DNA from: Bradyrhizobium ivorense
GTDB taxonomy: Bacteria; Pseudomonadota; Alphaproteobacteria; Rhizobiales; Xanthobacteraceae
DNA length: 64,000 nt
Reading direction: 5' to 3'
Assembly (NCBI RefSeq): GCF_900696085.1
Contig: NZ_CAADFC020000023.1
Span: forward strand, 125,884-189,883
The position numbers and the translations under genes were made by a program. Shown piece by piece: positions 44,112 to 51,956 of the stretch (its first letter is position 1; the number at the start of each line of letters is the position of its first letter). Under the pieces are notes generated by a model. The model worked only from the letters and a program-made list of their open reading frames with translations. It was not told where the DNA came from and searched no databases.

Positions 44112-44154
44112 TGCACCCCTCGGCCCATTTGCGAAATCGCAGGAGAGACTAAGC

Positions 44155-44223
44155 CATGATCCGGAAACCAGTGTAGCGGTTTTCCGCAGCTATCGTGCCT
44201 AAACAAGATGCTGAAGCGCGATG
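44155..44223. repeat. CATGATCCGGAAA-family repeat, degenerate copy
   Basis: CATGATCCGGAAACC and GCGGTTTTCCG followed by AGATGCTGAAGCGCGATGA, a decayed copy of the family seen at 48595, 50644, 55139 and 59631. It separates the M23 gene from efp. Confidence 0.6.
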
Positions 44224-44254
44224 AAGGTTAACCAGCCGCCATCGCGCGTTAGGC

Positions 44255-44821
44255 TTAATCCTTGGCGCGTTCGACGTACGAGCCGTCTTCAGTCATCACC
44301 ACGATGCGGGTGCCGGTGGAAACGTGCGGCGGCACGCCGGTGCGGATGCCGTTGGAGAGCACGGCTGGCTTGTAGGACGAGGAGGCGGTCTGGCCCTTGG
44401 TGACCGGCTCGGTCTCGACGACTTCGAGCGTCACGCGCTGCGGCAGCTGGATCGCGACCGGATTGCCCTCGTGCATCGAGAGCTTCACGGTCATGTTCTC
44501 CTGCAGATACGGCGCGGAGGTGCCGACGATCTCCTTGGAGACCTGAACCTGGTCGTAGTTCTCGGCGTTCATGAAGTGGAAGCCGTCGCCGTCCTCATAA
44601 AGGTAGTTGAAGTTGTGGTCTTCGACCGTGGCCTTCTCGACCTGGTCGGTGGTCTTGTAGCGCTCCGAGACCTTCACGCCGTCGCCGATGCGACGCATTT
44701 CGATCTGGCTGACCGGGGTGCCCTTGCCGGGATGAATGTTCTCGGCGGACAGGACCACATAGAGCCGGCCGTCCTGCTCGATGACGTTGCCCTTGCGGAT
44801 GGAACTGGCGATGACTTTCAA
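44255..44821 (-). CDS. efp: Elongation factor P
   Basis: A 188-residue translation factor that relieves ribosome stalling at polyproline. The three beta-barrel domains are complete: MKVIASSIRKGNVIEQDGRL, ERYKTTDQVEKATVEDHNFN, and the C-terminal GIRTGVPPHVSTGTRIVVMT. The modifiable lysine is Lys33 at the tip of the IHPGKGTPV loop. The start is a TTG (44819-44821) with an AGGA ribosome site; it gives exactly the typical length. epmA and epmB, which beta-lysylate this residue, lie close by on the opposite strand (45948-48088). Confidence 0.97.
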   Translation of the reverse strand: MKVIASSIRKGNVIEQDGRLYVVLSAENIHPGKGTPVSQIEMRRIGDGVKVSERYKTTDQVEKATVEDHNFNYLYEDGDGFHFMNAENYDQVQVSKEIVGTSAPYLQENMTVKLSMHEGNPVAIQLPQRVTLEVVETEPVTKGQTASSSYKPAVLSNGIRTGVPPHVSTGTRIVVMTEDGSYVERAKD

Positions 44822-44979
44822 AGGTGTTTTCCTGAATTTGGGAAGCCGGGAGCGCAAACCGGGTCGCCAGCCCCTCGGCCATGGCGGCGATTTCGGGCTG
44901 CAACATACTGATTTGTCCCTGAGATGCCAGTCTTTTGCGGCCGATTTTGGCAGGTTGCCAACCGTTCTGATCGCGGCGA

Positions 44980-45709
44980 TCAGCGCGATTTCCGGTCCGG
45001 ATCGGGCGTTTTCCACGCCTTGGCGTTGTGCTCGGCAAAGGCCTCGGGAACCGAGAAGGTCCCGGTTTTCAGGTCGTAGAGGCAGCGCCAGTCCTCGACC
45101 CAGGGGAACGGCGTGTCCTCGCCCTGAATGTCGAACGACAGGCCGATGACGAGGTAGCGGCTGTCGGGCCAGTGCTGGCCGAGCCAGGCATAATTGTCCT
45201 CGAGCCCCTTGATCAGGCCCGCCTGCATATGATCGAGCGAATAGGGGTCCTGGGGGTCGTACCGAACGACCTTGGCGGCGGGCTGGGTGAAGAAATAGTC
45301 CCAGGCGGCATCGCCCAGCGGCTTGTTGGTCGCCGCCGCAAAGCGGTCGCCGCTGCGCTTGTAGAGGTGCAGTGTCTGCGTGCCGGAGCCGATCTTCTGC
45401 ATCCGCACCAGCCATTGGCTGTCCGGGCTGAAGCGGAAGCCGGCCTGATAGCCGGCCTGGTCGGTGGTTTCGCCCTCATTCAGCGGGAAAGCGTTCTTGC
45501 GGGCGCGGTCGAAGGTCCAGAACTGAAACAGCATGCCGTCATCGCCCATGTCGCGCGCATATTGCTCGACGCGCAACTTGCCGTCGGGCGAGGTGATGAC
45601 CTTCGCATCCCTGACCCGCTTGAACTCGCTGGCGGGGCCCGTCGGCGTAGGCCGGCGCGGCAAGGGCCAGAGCGAACAGCAGCACCAATCCTGGAAGTCG
45701 GCCAAACAT
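44980..45709 (-). pseudogene. Secreted hypothetical protein with an apparent frameshift after the signal peptide
   Basis: From ATG 45709 the frame reads MFGRLPGLVLLFALALAAPA-YADG, a perfect signal peptide, then runs into nonsense. The downstream frame holds a coherent protein (GPASEFKRVRDAKVITSPDG, MLFQFWTFDRARKNAFPLNE, DYFFTQPAAKVVRYDPQDPY, PWVEDWRCLYDLKTG) with no proper start of its own. Removing one base in the G4 run at 45634-45637 (C4 on the coding strand) joins them as ADGPASEFK, giving about 242 residues. Either a real frameshift or a sequencing error. Function unknown; it lies between efp and epmA. Confidence 0.68.
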
Positions 45710-45947
45710 CGTCGCGTTCCCTTGTCCGTGGGTTGCAGATGGGACGCCGGGGCAGCCGGTCCGGTTCAGTCCATCGCGCACATGGACAACGCCGGTATCT
45801 TTCGACATGAAGGGATGGGGCAGCGCCCATGGGGCACGAGATCGAGATCGTGACAGTCATAAATACTTTCAGAGTCAATGGTTTGTGCTCGCTTCTTAAG
45901 CGGAATTGGCGGCGCGTTGATGTCGAATCCGCAGGAGCCGTGCGGCG

Positions 45948-47000
45948 ATGACGGAGCACGGCCAATCCTCGCCATGGTGGACACCGTCGCGCTTCGGCGA
46001 CCGCAGGCAATTCCTGCTGGCGCGGACCGCGATCACCAAGGCGCTGAGGGCCTGGTTTGAGGAGCAGGGATTTGCCGAGGTCGAGACGGGTGTGCTCCAG
46101 GTCTCGCCGGGCAACGAGACGCATCTGCATGCCCCGCGCACCGAGCTGTTGCGGGCGGACGGCTCGACGGCGACCCGCTATCTGCGCACCTCGCCGGAGT
46201 TCGCCTGCAAGAAGCTGCTCGCGGCCGGTGAACCGAGGATCTATGAGTTCGCGCGGGTGTTCCGCGATCGCGAGCGCGGCGACCTGCATCTGCCCGAATT
46301 CACCATGCTGGAATGGTATCGCGCCAACGAGGGCTATGACGCGATCATGGCCGACACCGTGGTCGCGATCGCCCATGCCGCGCAGGCCACCGGGATCGGA
46401 CGGTTCTCGTTCCGCGGCAAGGTAGCCGACCCCTTCGCCGAGCCGGAGCTGCTGACTGTTGCCACCGCCTTCGAGCGGTTTGCCGGGATCGATCTGCTGG
46501 CGACGATCGCAGCCAACGAGGGCGACCGCGCGGCGCTGGCGGCGGCGGCAAAGCAGCGGGTGCGGATTGCAGACGACGACACCTGGTCCGATATCTTCAG
46601 CAAGGTGCTGGTCGAGCATGTCGAGCCCCATCTGGGGCAGGGACGCCTGACCGTGCTGTTCGAATATCCGTCGCCAGAAGCGGCGCTGGCGCGCACCAAG
46701 GCGGGTGATCCGCGCGTCGCCGAGCGTTTCGAGATCTATGCCTGCGGCGTCGAACTCGCCAACGGCTTTGGCGAGTTGACCGACGCCGCCGAGCAGCGCC
46801 ATCGTTTCACCGCCGCGATGGACGAGAAGGCGCGCCGTTACGGCGAGCGCTACCCGCTCGACGAGGATTTCCTTGCCGCGGTCGGCCAGATGCCGGAGGC
46901 GAGCGGCGTCGCGCTCGGCTTCGACCGGCTGGTGATGCTGGCGAGCGGCGCGCCGCGGATTGACCAGGTGGTCTGGACACCGCCTGCAGGAGAGACATGA
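45948..47000 (+). CDS. epmA: EF-P beta-lysine ligase EpmA (GenX/PoxA)
   Basis: A 350-residue class II lysyl-tRNA-synthetase-like enzyme without an anticodon-binding domain; it attaches (R)-beta-lysine to EF-P. Motif 2 is RIYEFARVFRDRERGDLHLP and includes EFTMLEWYRAN; motif 3 is EASGVALGFDRLVMLASG. VLQVSPGNETHLHAPRTELL and YLRTSPEFACKKLLAAG are typical of the EpmA group. The last codons overlap the epmB ATG (46997-47000, ATGA). efp lies in the opposite direction 1.1 kb away, so substrate and modification system form one locus. Confidence 0.96.
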   Translation: MTEHGQSSPWWTPSRFGDRRQFLLARTAITKALRAWFEEQGFAEVETGVLQVSPGNETHLHAPRTELLRADGSTATRYLRTSPEFACKKLLAAGEPRIYEFARVFRDRERGDLHLPEFTMLEWYRANEGYDAIMADTVVAIAHAAQATGIGRFSFRGKVADPFAEPELLTVATAFERFAGIDLLATIAANEGDRAALAAAAKQRVRIADDDTWSDIFSKVLVEHVEPHLGQGRLTVLFEYPSPEAALARTKAGDPRVAERFEIYACGVELANGFGELTDAAEQRHRFTAAMDEKARRYGERYPLDEDFLAAVGQMPEASGVALGFDRLVMLASGAPRIDQVVWTPPAGET

Positions 47001-48088
47001 ACAAGATCGATCGAAGATTGGCGGCAACGCTGCGGCAACCGCGCGAGCTGCTCGATGCCGGCCTCGCGCCGGTGGAGGCGCTGCCCGAGCTGGAGCGCGT
47101 CGCCGCGCGCTATGCGGTGGCGGTGACGCCGGAACTCGCCGCGCTGATCGATCCGGCCGATCCGGATGATCCGATCGCACGGCAGTTCGTCCCCAGCGCG
47201 GCCGAGCTCGTCGAGCAGCCGGGCGAGAACGCCGACCCGATCGGCGACGACGCGCATTCGCCGGTCGCAGGGATCGTGCACCGCTATCCGGACCGGGTGC
47301 TGTTCAAGCTGGTGCATGTCTGCGCGGTGTATTGCCGGTTCTGTTTCCGGCGGGAAATGGTCGGGCCCGGCAAGGCCTCGGCACTATCAGACGACGCCTA
47401 TCGCGCGGCGCTGGACTACATCCGCGCGCATCAGGAGATCTGGGAGGTCATCCTGACCGGCGGTGATCCCCTGATGCTGTCGCCGCGCCGGCTGTCCGAG
47501 ATAATGGCCGATCTCGCCGGCATCGATCATGTGAAGATCATCCGCATCCACACCCGCGTGCCGGTCGCCGATCCCGTGCGCATCGACGCCGACCTGGTCG
47601 CCGCGCTGCGGGTTGCGGGCGCGACAACATGGATCGCGGTCCATGCCAACCATCCGCGCGAGCTGACGGCTAGCGCTCGCGCGGCCTGCGCCCGCTTGGC
47701 CGATGCCGGCATCCCGCTGGTCAGCCAGTCGGTGCTGCTGCGCGGCGTTAACGACGATGCCAAAACCCTCGAGGCGCTGATGCGCGCCTTCGTCGAGTGC
47801 CGGATCAAGCCGTACTATCTGCACCACGGCGATCTCGCGCCCGGCACCGCGCATCTGCGCACCACGATTGAGGCCGGGCAGGAATTGATGCGCACCCTGC
47901 GCGGCCGCGTCTCCGGCCTGTGCCAGCCGGACTATGTGCTCGACATCCCCGGCGGCCACGGCAAGGCGCCGATCGGCCCGAGCTATTTGTCGCAGTCATC
48001 TTCCCACGAACGTGAAGAGGCCGGGGAACGACGCTATCGGGTCGTCGATTATTGCGGTGACGTTCACCTTTACCCGCCGGAAACGTGA
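46997..48088 (+). CDS. epmB: EF-P (R)-beta-lysylation protein EpmB (lysine 2,3-aminomutase family)
   Basis: A 363-residue radical SAM, PLP-dependent aminomutase that converts lysine to (R)-beta-lysine for EpmA. The radical SAM cluster motif is CAVYCRFCFRREMVG (CxxxCxxC). VILTGGDPLMLSPRRLSEIM, IIRIHTRVPVADPVRID and VSQSVLLRGVNDDAKTL follow. KPYYLHHGDLAPGTAHLRT and GLCQPDYVLDIPGGHGKAPI are C-terminal KamA-family signatures and include the PLP-lysine region. It is coupled to epmA by an ATGA overlap and overlaps the next small gene by GTGA. Confidence 0.96.
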   Translation: MNKIDRRLAATLRQPRELLDAGLAPVEALPELERVAARYAVAVTPELAALIDPADPDDPIARQFVPSAAELVEQPGENADPIGDDAHSPVAGIVHRYPDRVLFKLVHVCAVYCRFCFRREMVGPGKASALSDDAYRAALDYIRAHQEIWEVILTGGDPLMLSPRRLSEIMADLAGIDHVKIIRIHTRVPVADPVRIDADLVAALRVAGATTWIAVHANHPRELTASARAACARLADAGIPLVSQSVLLRGVNDDAKTLEALMRAFVECRIKPYYLHHGDLAPGTAHLRTTIEAGQELMRTLRGRVSGLCQPDYVLDIPGGHGKAPIGPSYLSQSSSHEREEAGERRYRVVDYCGDVHLYPPET

Positions 48089-48309
48089 GCCAGGCGATGG
48101 GCGGGAGCGGCGACGGGCGGCAGGAGCCGCCCGAGGACGAGGGCAACCGCTGGATCGAAAATGCCGTGCTGCTCGGCTTCTTTGCGGTACTGGTCGCCGC
48201 CGGAATCTGGCTACTTGGCACGATGGCCGATATACGGAAGGTACAGGATTGCGCGGCGCAGGGGCGCCGCAACTGTGCTAACATCGATGTCCCGGAACGG
48301 GCGCGATAG
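48085..48309 (+). CDS. Small single-pass membrane protein coupled to epmB
   Basis: A 74-residue protein. The GTG start overlaps the epmB TGA (GTGA), so translation is coupled; a later ATG (48097) is possible. A hydrophilic N-terminus (GSGDGRQEPPEDEGN) leads to one helix (NAVLLGFFAVLVAAGIWLL) and a short C-terminal part with two cysteines (VQDCAAQGRRNCANIDVPER), probably periplasmic and perhaps disulfide-bonded. No known family. Its position makes it the third cistron of the epm operon, but no functional tie is known. Confidence 0.72.
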   Translation: MSQAMGGSGDGRQEPPEDEGNRWIENAVLLGFFAVLVAAGIWLLGTMADIRKVQDCAAQGRRNCANIDVPERAR

Positions 48310-48330
48310 GGTTGAGAGCGGAGACGCGAG

Positions 48331-48594
48331 ATGCGGAAAACAGTTTTGGCGATGGCGTTGATGGTTGCGGTCGGCGCGCTGCAGACCTGGGCACCCCAGG
48401 CCTGGGCACAGCAGCAAGGTGGGTCGTCCTCGGTCCAGAAAAACGGGCCGTTGCTGGAGGCGCCGATCGGCCACCGTCAGCCGCGCCGCGGCGACGTCCC
48501 CAGTGAGAAGAATCTGAGCGATCCGAACAGCGCGATGAACAAGGAAGACGCCGCGCTCGACAAGAAGATCAAGAGCATCTGCCGCGGCTGCTAA
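48331..48594 (+). CDS. Small secreted hypothetical protein
   Basis: An 87-residue protein with signal peptide MRKTVLAMALMVAVGALQTW, cleavage near AWA-QQQ. The mature part is hydrophilic (NGPLLEAPIGHRQPRRGDVP, SEKNLSDPNSAMNKEDAALD) and ends KIKSICRGC with two cysteines. No known domain. It follows the epm operon by 21 bases on the same strand. Its TAA stop is directly joined to a GAGCATGA-family repeat. Confidence 0.75.
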   Translation: MRKTVLAMALMVAVGALQTWAPQAWAQQQGGSSSVQKNGPLLEAPIGHRQPRRGDVPSEKNLSDPNSAMNKEDAALDKKIKSICRGC

Positions 48595-48642
48595 AGCATG
48601 ATCCGGAAAAGTGTGAGGCGGTTTTCCGAATAGATCATGCTC
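48595..48642. repeat. AGCATGATCCGGAAAA-family palindromic repeat
   Basis: Arms AGCATGATC (48595-48603) and GATCATGCT (48633-48641), inner CGGAAAA/TTTTCCG. It begins on the base after the TAA stop of the preceding gene. Confidence 0.85.
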
Positions 48643-48708
48643 AAGTAAAGAGCGAGAGCCGGCGGAGCGCGAGTTCGCCCCGCCGGCAGCGCTCAATCCG
48701 TTCCCGCC

Positions 48709-49794
<1,086 letters not shown>

Positions 49795-49830
49795 GGCTGG
49801 CTCCTTTGGATGTGGGACCTGCCGGCACAC

Positions 49831-49857
49831 AAAAAAGCCGCCAGGTCTGGCGGCTTG
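49831..49857 (-). terminator. Intrinsic terminator (segment 3:4) of the aroG attenuator
   Basis: Minus strand: stem AGCCGCCA/TGGCGGCT with a GACC loop followed by TTTTTT (49831-49836). It lies between the leader peptide stop (49881) and the aroG start (49794). Its 5' arm is also complementary to GCTGGCGGC inside the leader ORF. Confidence 0.9.
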
Positions 49858-49880
49858 TTTTGGTGGTCTGCTGCAATTCT

Positions 49881-49961
49881 TCAGATTGAGCGCGATCCTC
49901 CTGCCGCCAGCAAGCTGTCGTAGCTAAAATACCAAAAATAGCTGGTGGCGGCGGTGATCAT
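49881..49961 (-). CDS. Aromatic-rich attenuator leader peptide
   Basis: A 26-residue ORF, MITAATSYFWYFSYDS then LLAAGGSRSI and TGA. Five of six codons from position 8 to 12 plus 14 encode aromatic residues (Tyr-Phe-Trp-Tyr-Phe-Ser-Tyr). Segment 1 (GCCGCCACCAGC, 49941-49952) lies just before the aromatic codons and can pair with segment 2 (GCTGGCGGC, 49903-49911) just after them. Segment 2 can instead pair with the terminator 5' arm (GCCGCCAG, 49847-49854). A ribosome stalled on Tyr, Phe or Trp codons would mask segment 1 and favour 2:3, the antiterminator. The start is two bases from the predicted transcription start. Confidence 0.88.
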   Translation of the reverse strand: MITAATSYFWYFSYDSLLAAGGSRSI

Positions 49962-49969
49962 GGGCCGGG

Positions 49970-49998
49970 TCTATAGCCCATGGAATCCGGCCTGTCAC
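49970..49998 (-). promoter_or_regulatory. Promoter of the aroG leader, nearly leaderless
   Basis: Minus strand: -35 GTGACA (49993-49998, five of six matches to TTGACA), exactly 17 bases, -10 TATAGA (49970-49975). A start at about 49963 would leave zero to two bases before the leader-peptide ATG (49961). Confidence 0.7.
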
Positions 49999-50031
49999 CC
50001 CAAAATCTCGCGCCGGCTTGCCGGTTCGGCG

Positions 50032-50604
50032 TCAGGTGTTGCGCGCCGCCAACGCCATGCCGATCAGGGTGGCGCCGCCGAACATCAGATTGAGGCCGAC
50101 CAAAAGGCCGATCGCCCATTCCGCCGAGCCCGGCAGGCCGGCGATGATGAAGAACGCGATCAGGATGTCCATCAGCCCGGCGATCAGGAGCCACGACCAG
50201 CGTCCGGACAGTTCGCGGCGGTGCTCCAGCGCGTACATGATGGTGGCGACGCCCTCGGCGATGAAATAGGCGCCGATCACGATGGTCAGCGTCAGCACGC
50301 CCTGCATCGGCCGGGCCAGCAGGATCAGGCCGGCCAGCACCGCGAGCGCGGCCGAGATCAGCGACCACCAGAAGCCCGGCATGTCGCGCGCCCACCAGGT
50401 CACGATCAGCCCGCCGATGCCCGAGATCAGGAACATCCAGCCGAGGAAGATGGTGACGGCGAGGCTCGCGAATGCCGGCACCAGCATCGCCGCGATGCCG
50501 AGGATCACGAGCAGAATGCCCTCGAACAAAAACGCCCGCCAGTGCTGCTTGACCGCGGCGCTCATTTGCGATCGCAGCTTGTCGAGATTGTCGGGAAGTG
50601 TCAT
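50032..50604 (-). CDS. HdeD family membrane protein (DUF308)
   Basis: A 190-residue inner-membrane protein with six transmembrane helices in three similar pairs: FLFEGILLVILGIAAMLVPA, TIFLGWMFLISGIGGLIVTW, LISAALAVLAGLILLARPMQ, LTIVIGAYFIAEGVATIMYA, WLLIAGLMDILIAFFIIAGL and GLLVGLNLMFGGATLIGMAL. This repeat pattern is the HdeD/DUF308 fold, linked to acid resistance in E. coli; the role here is unproven. The aroG promoter begins 34 bases after its stop, so some readthrough is possible. Confidence 0.9.
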   Translation of the reverse strand: MTLPDNLDKLRSQMSAAVKQHWRAFLFEGILLVILGIAAMLVPAFASLAVTIFLGWMFLISGIGGLIVTWWARDMPGFWWSLISAALAVLAGLILLARPMQGVLTLTIVIGAYFIAEGVATIMYALEHRRELSGRWSWLLIAGLMDILIAFFIIAGLPGSAEWAIGLLVGLNLMFGGATLIGMALAARNT

Positions 50605-50643
50605 CGCGGCTCTCCGGATCTGCGAGCGTCGAGACGAATTCTA

Positions 50644-50700
50644 GAGCATGATCCGGAAAAGCGCGAAGCGGTTTTCCGAGAAGATCATCTCATCGCGCTT
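50644..50700. repeat. GAGCATGATCCGGAAAA-family repeat
   Basis: GAGCATGATCCGGAAAAGCG, then GAAGCGGTTTTCCGAGAAGA, TCATCTCATCGCGCTT. Its last base is the first base of the PrsW gene stop codon (50700-50702). Confidence 0.82.
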
Positions 50701-51737
50701 CAGCTTGGGCCTGATGCGGACGAAAAACCCTCTCCGGCGCTCCGCATCCGGTTACGGCCGAAGAAATACACGGCGGTGGTTGCGATCAGCAGCGCGAAGC
50801 CGATCAGGATCGAGGTGAAGCCGATCGGCACCAGGATGAACGACGCGTTGCGCTCGGGGTTGACGTACCAGTGATGCAGCGAGGTGAGCAGGAAGGAGAC
50901 GCCGGCAAAGCCGGCGCCGCCGCCGATCAACAGCAGCGCCCACATCCGCCTGAGCTGGCTGAGCCGCTCGCGCGCAATGTCGGTGCGCGGCGCGTGATGC
51001 TTGCCGACGCGGCGCACCAGGCGGATGGCAAAGCCGATCGAGGAGAAGCCGATCACGACGCTGGCCGACCCGAGCAGCAGCCGCGTGGTCGAGCCAAGGT
51101 CGGGAATCCGCTGCAGGCACAACAGCGGGAAGTCGAACGCGGCGTGCAGCGCAATCGGCGCGAACAGCACCAGCGACCAGCTCGAGATCTTGGCCCAGTC
51201 GCGGTTGTGCCGGTGCGCGCCGAGCGCGCCGCCCGAGCGCGCGATCGCAAGATAGGCGCCGGCAATGATGCCGAGCGCGCCGTGAAACGGCACCGTCAGC
51301 ACGCTGCGCAGCGCCGCGAGCGCACGCCACATGTCCTTGTGCTGGACCAGATAGGCAAGGTTCTCATAGGCCGCGAAGCCCAGCCCGGCCGCCGCGCCAT
51401 AGACCACCGTGTCCATCGGATCGGCGGAGGCGCGGCGCCGCGCCGAGATCGCGACGATGACGAGGACCTTGACGATCTCCTCGGGCGCCGCGACGCCGAA
51501 CGCCGCGCGCACCGCCTGGGTGAGCCAGGGATCGTCGGGAATGGCGAGCAGCGCGTTGAACGGCGCCCGCGCCAGGCCGAGCAGCGAGATGCTGGCGGCG
51601 CCGAGCACGAAGGCCAGCCACACCTGGGTCGGCGGTCCGGGGCGCTCATCGGCTGCGATCACGAGCCACAGCACCAGCAACGCGGGCGCGATGGCGGCAG
51701 CCCCAATCACAGTCGGAAGCGACTCGAGCAACAACAT
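50700..51737 (-). CDS. PrsW-family intramembrane protease
   Basis: A 345-residue polytopic protein of the PrsW/CAAX-like glutamic protease group. The family motifs are visible: EExxK in FGVAAPEEIVKVLVIVAI, FAAYENLAYL (FxxxEN), PFHGALGIIAGAYLA and ALHAAFDFPLL (HxxxD-like). About eight transmembrane segments. PrsW cleaves an anti-sigma factor in Bacillus; targets in rhizobia are unknown. The ATG is at 51737. It is not closely followed by a sigma/anti-sigma pair in this window. Confidence 0.9.
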   Translation of the reverse strand: MLLLESLPTVIGAAAIAPALLVLWLVIAADERPGPPTQVWLAFVLGAASISLLGLARAPFNALLAIPDDPWLTQAVRAAFGVAAPEEIVKVLVIVAISARRRASADPMDTVVYGAAAGLGFAAYENLAYLVQHKDMWRALAALRSVLTVPFHGALGIIAGAYLAIARSGGALGAHRHNRDWAKISSWSLVLFAPIALHAAFDFPLLCLQRIPDLGSTTRLLLGSASVVIGFSSIGFAIRLVRRVGKHHAPRTDIARERLSQLRRMWALLLIGGGAGFAGVSFLLTSLHHWYVNPERNASFILVPIGFTSILIGFALLIATTAVYFFGRNRMRSAGEGFSSASGPS

Positions 51738-51956
51738 GAAGCCAATTTGTCCTTATGAGCGGCGAAAATGGCCGCAAATCCAGCCCTTTGCAAGGTGGCC
51801 CGTCGCCGCGGACACGCGGTTGGGAATTCACGTTTCGCTGTAACGGGGTGCAGGCCTTGTTGCGTGGCAGACGGGGGGCCGGGTATGGCGCGCCCGGCGG
51901 CAGCGCGCCGGCCAGCGGGGTCTCGGCGGTCGTTCCGTTCGGACGGCGGGTCTGAG

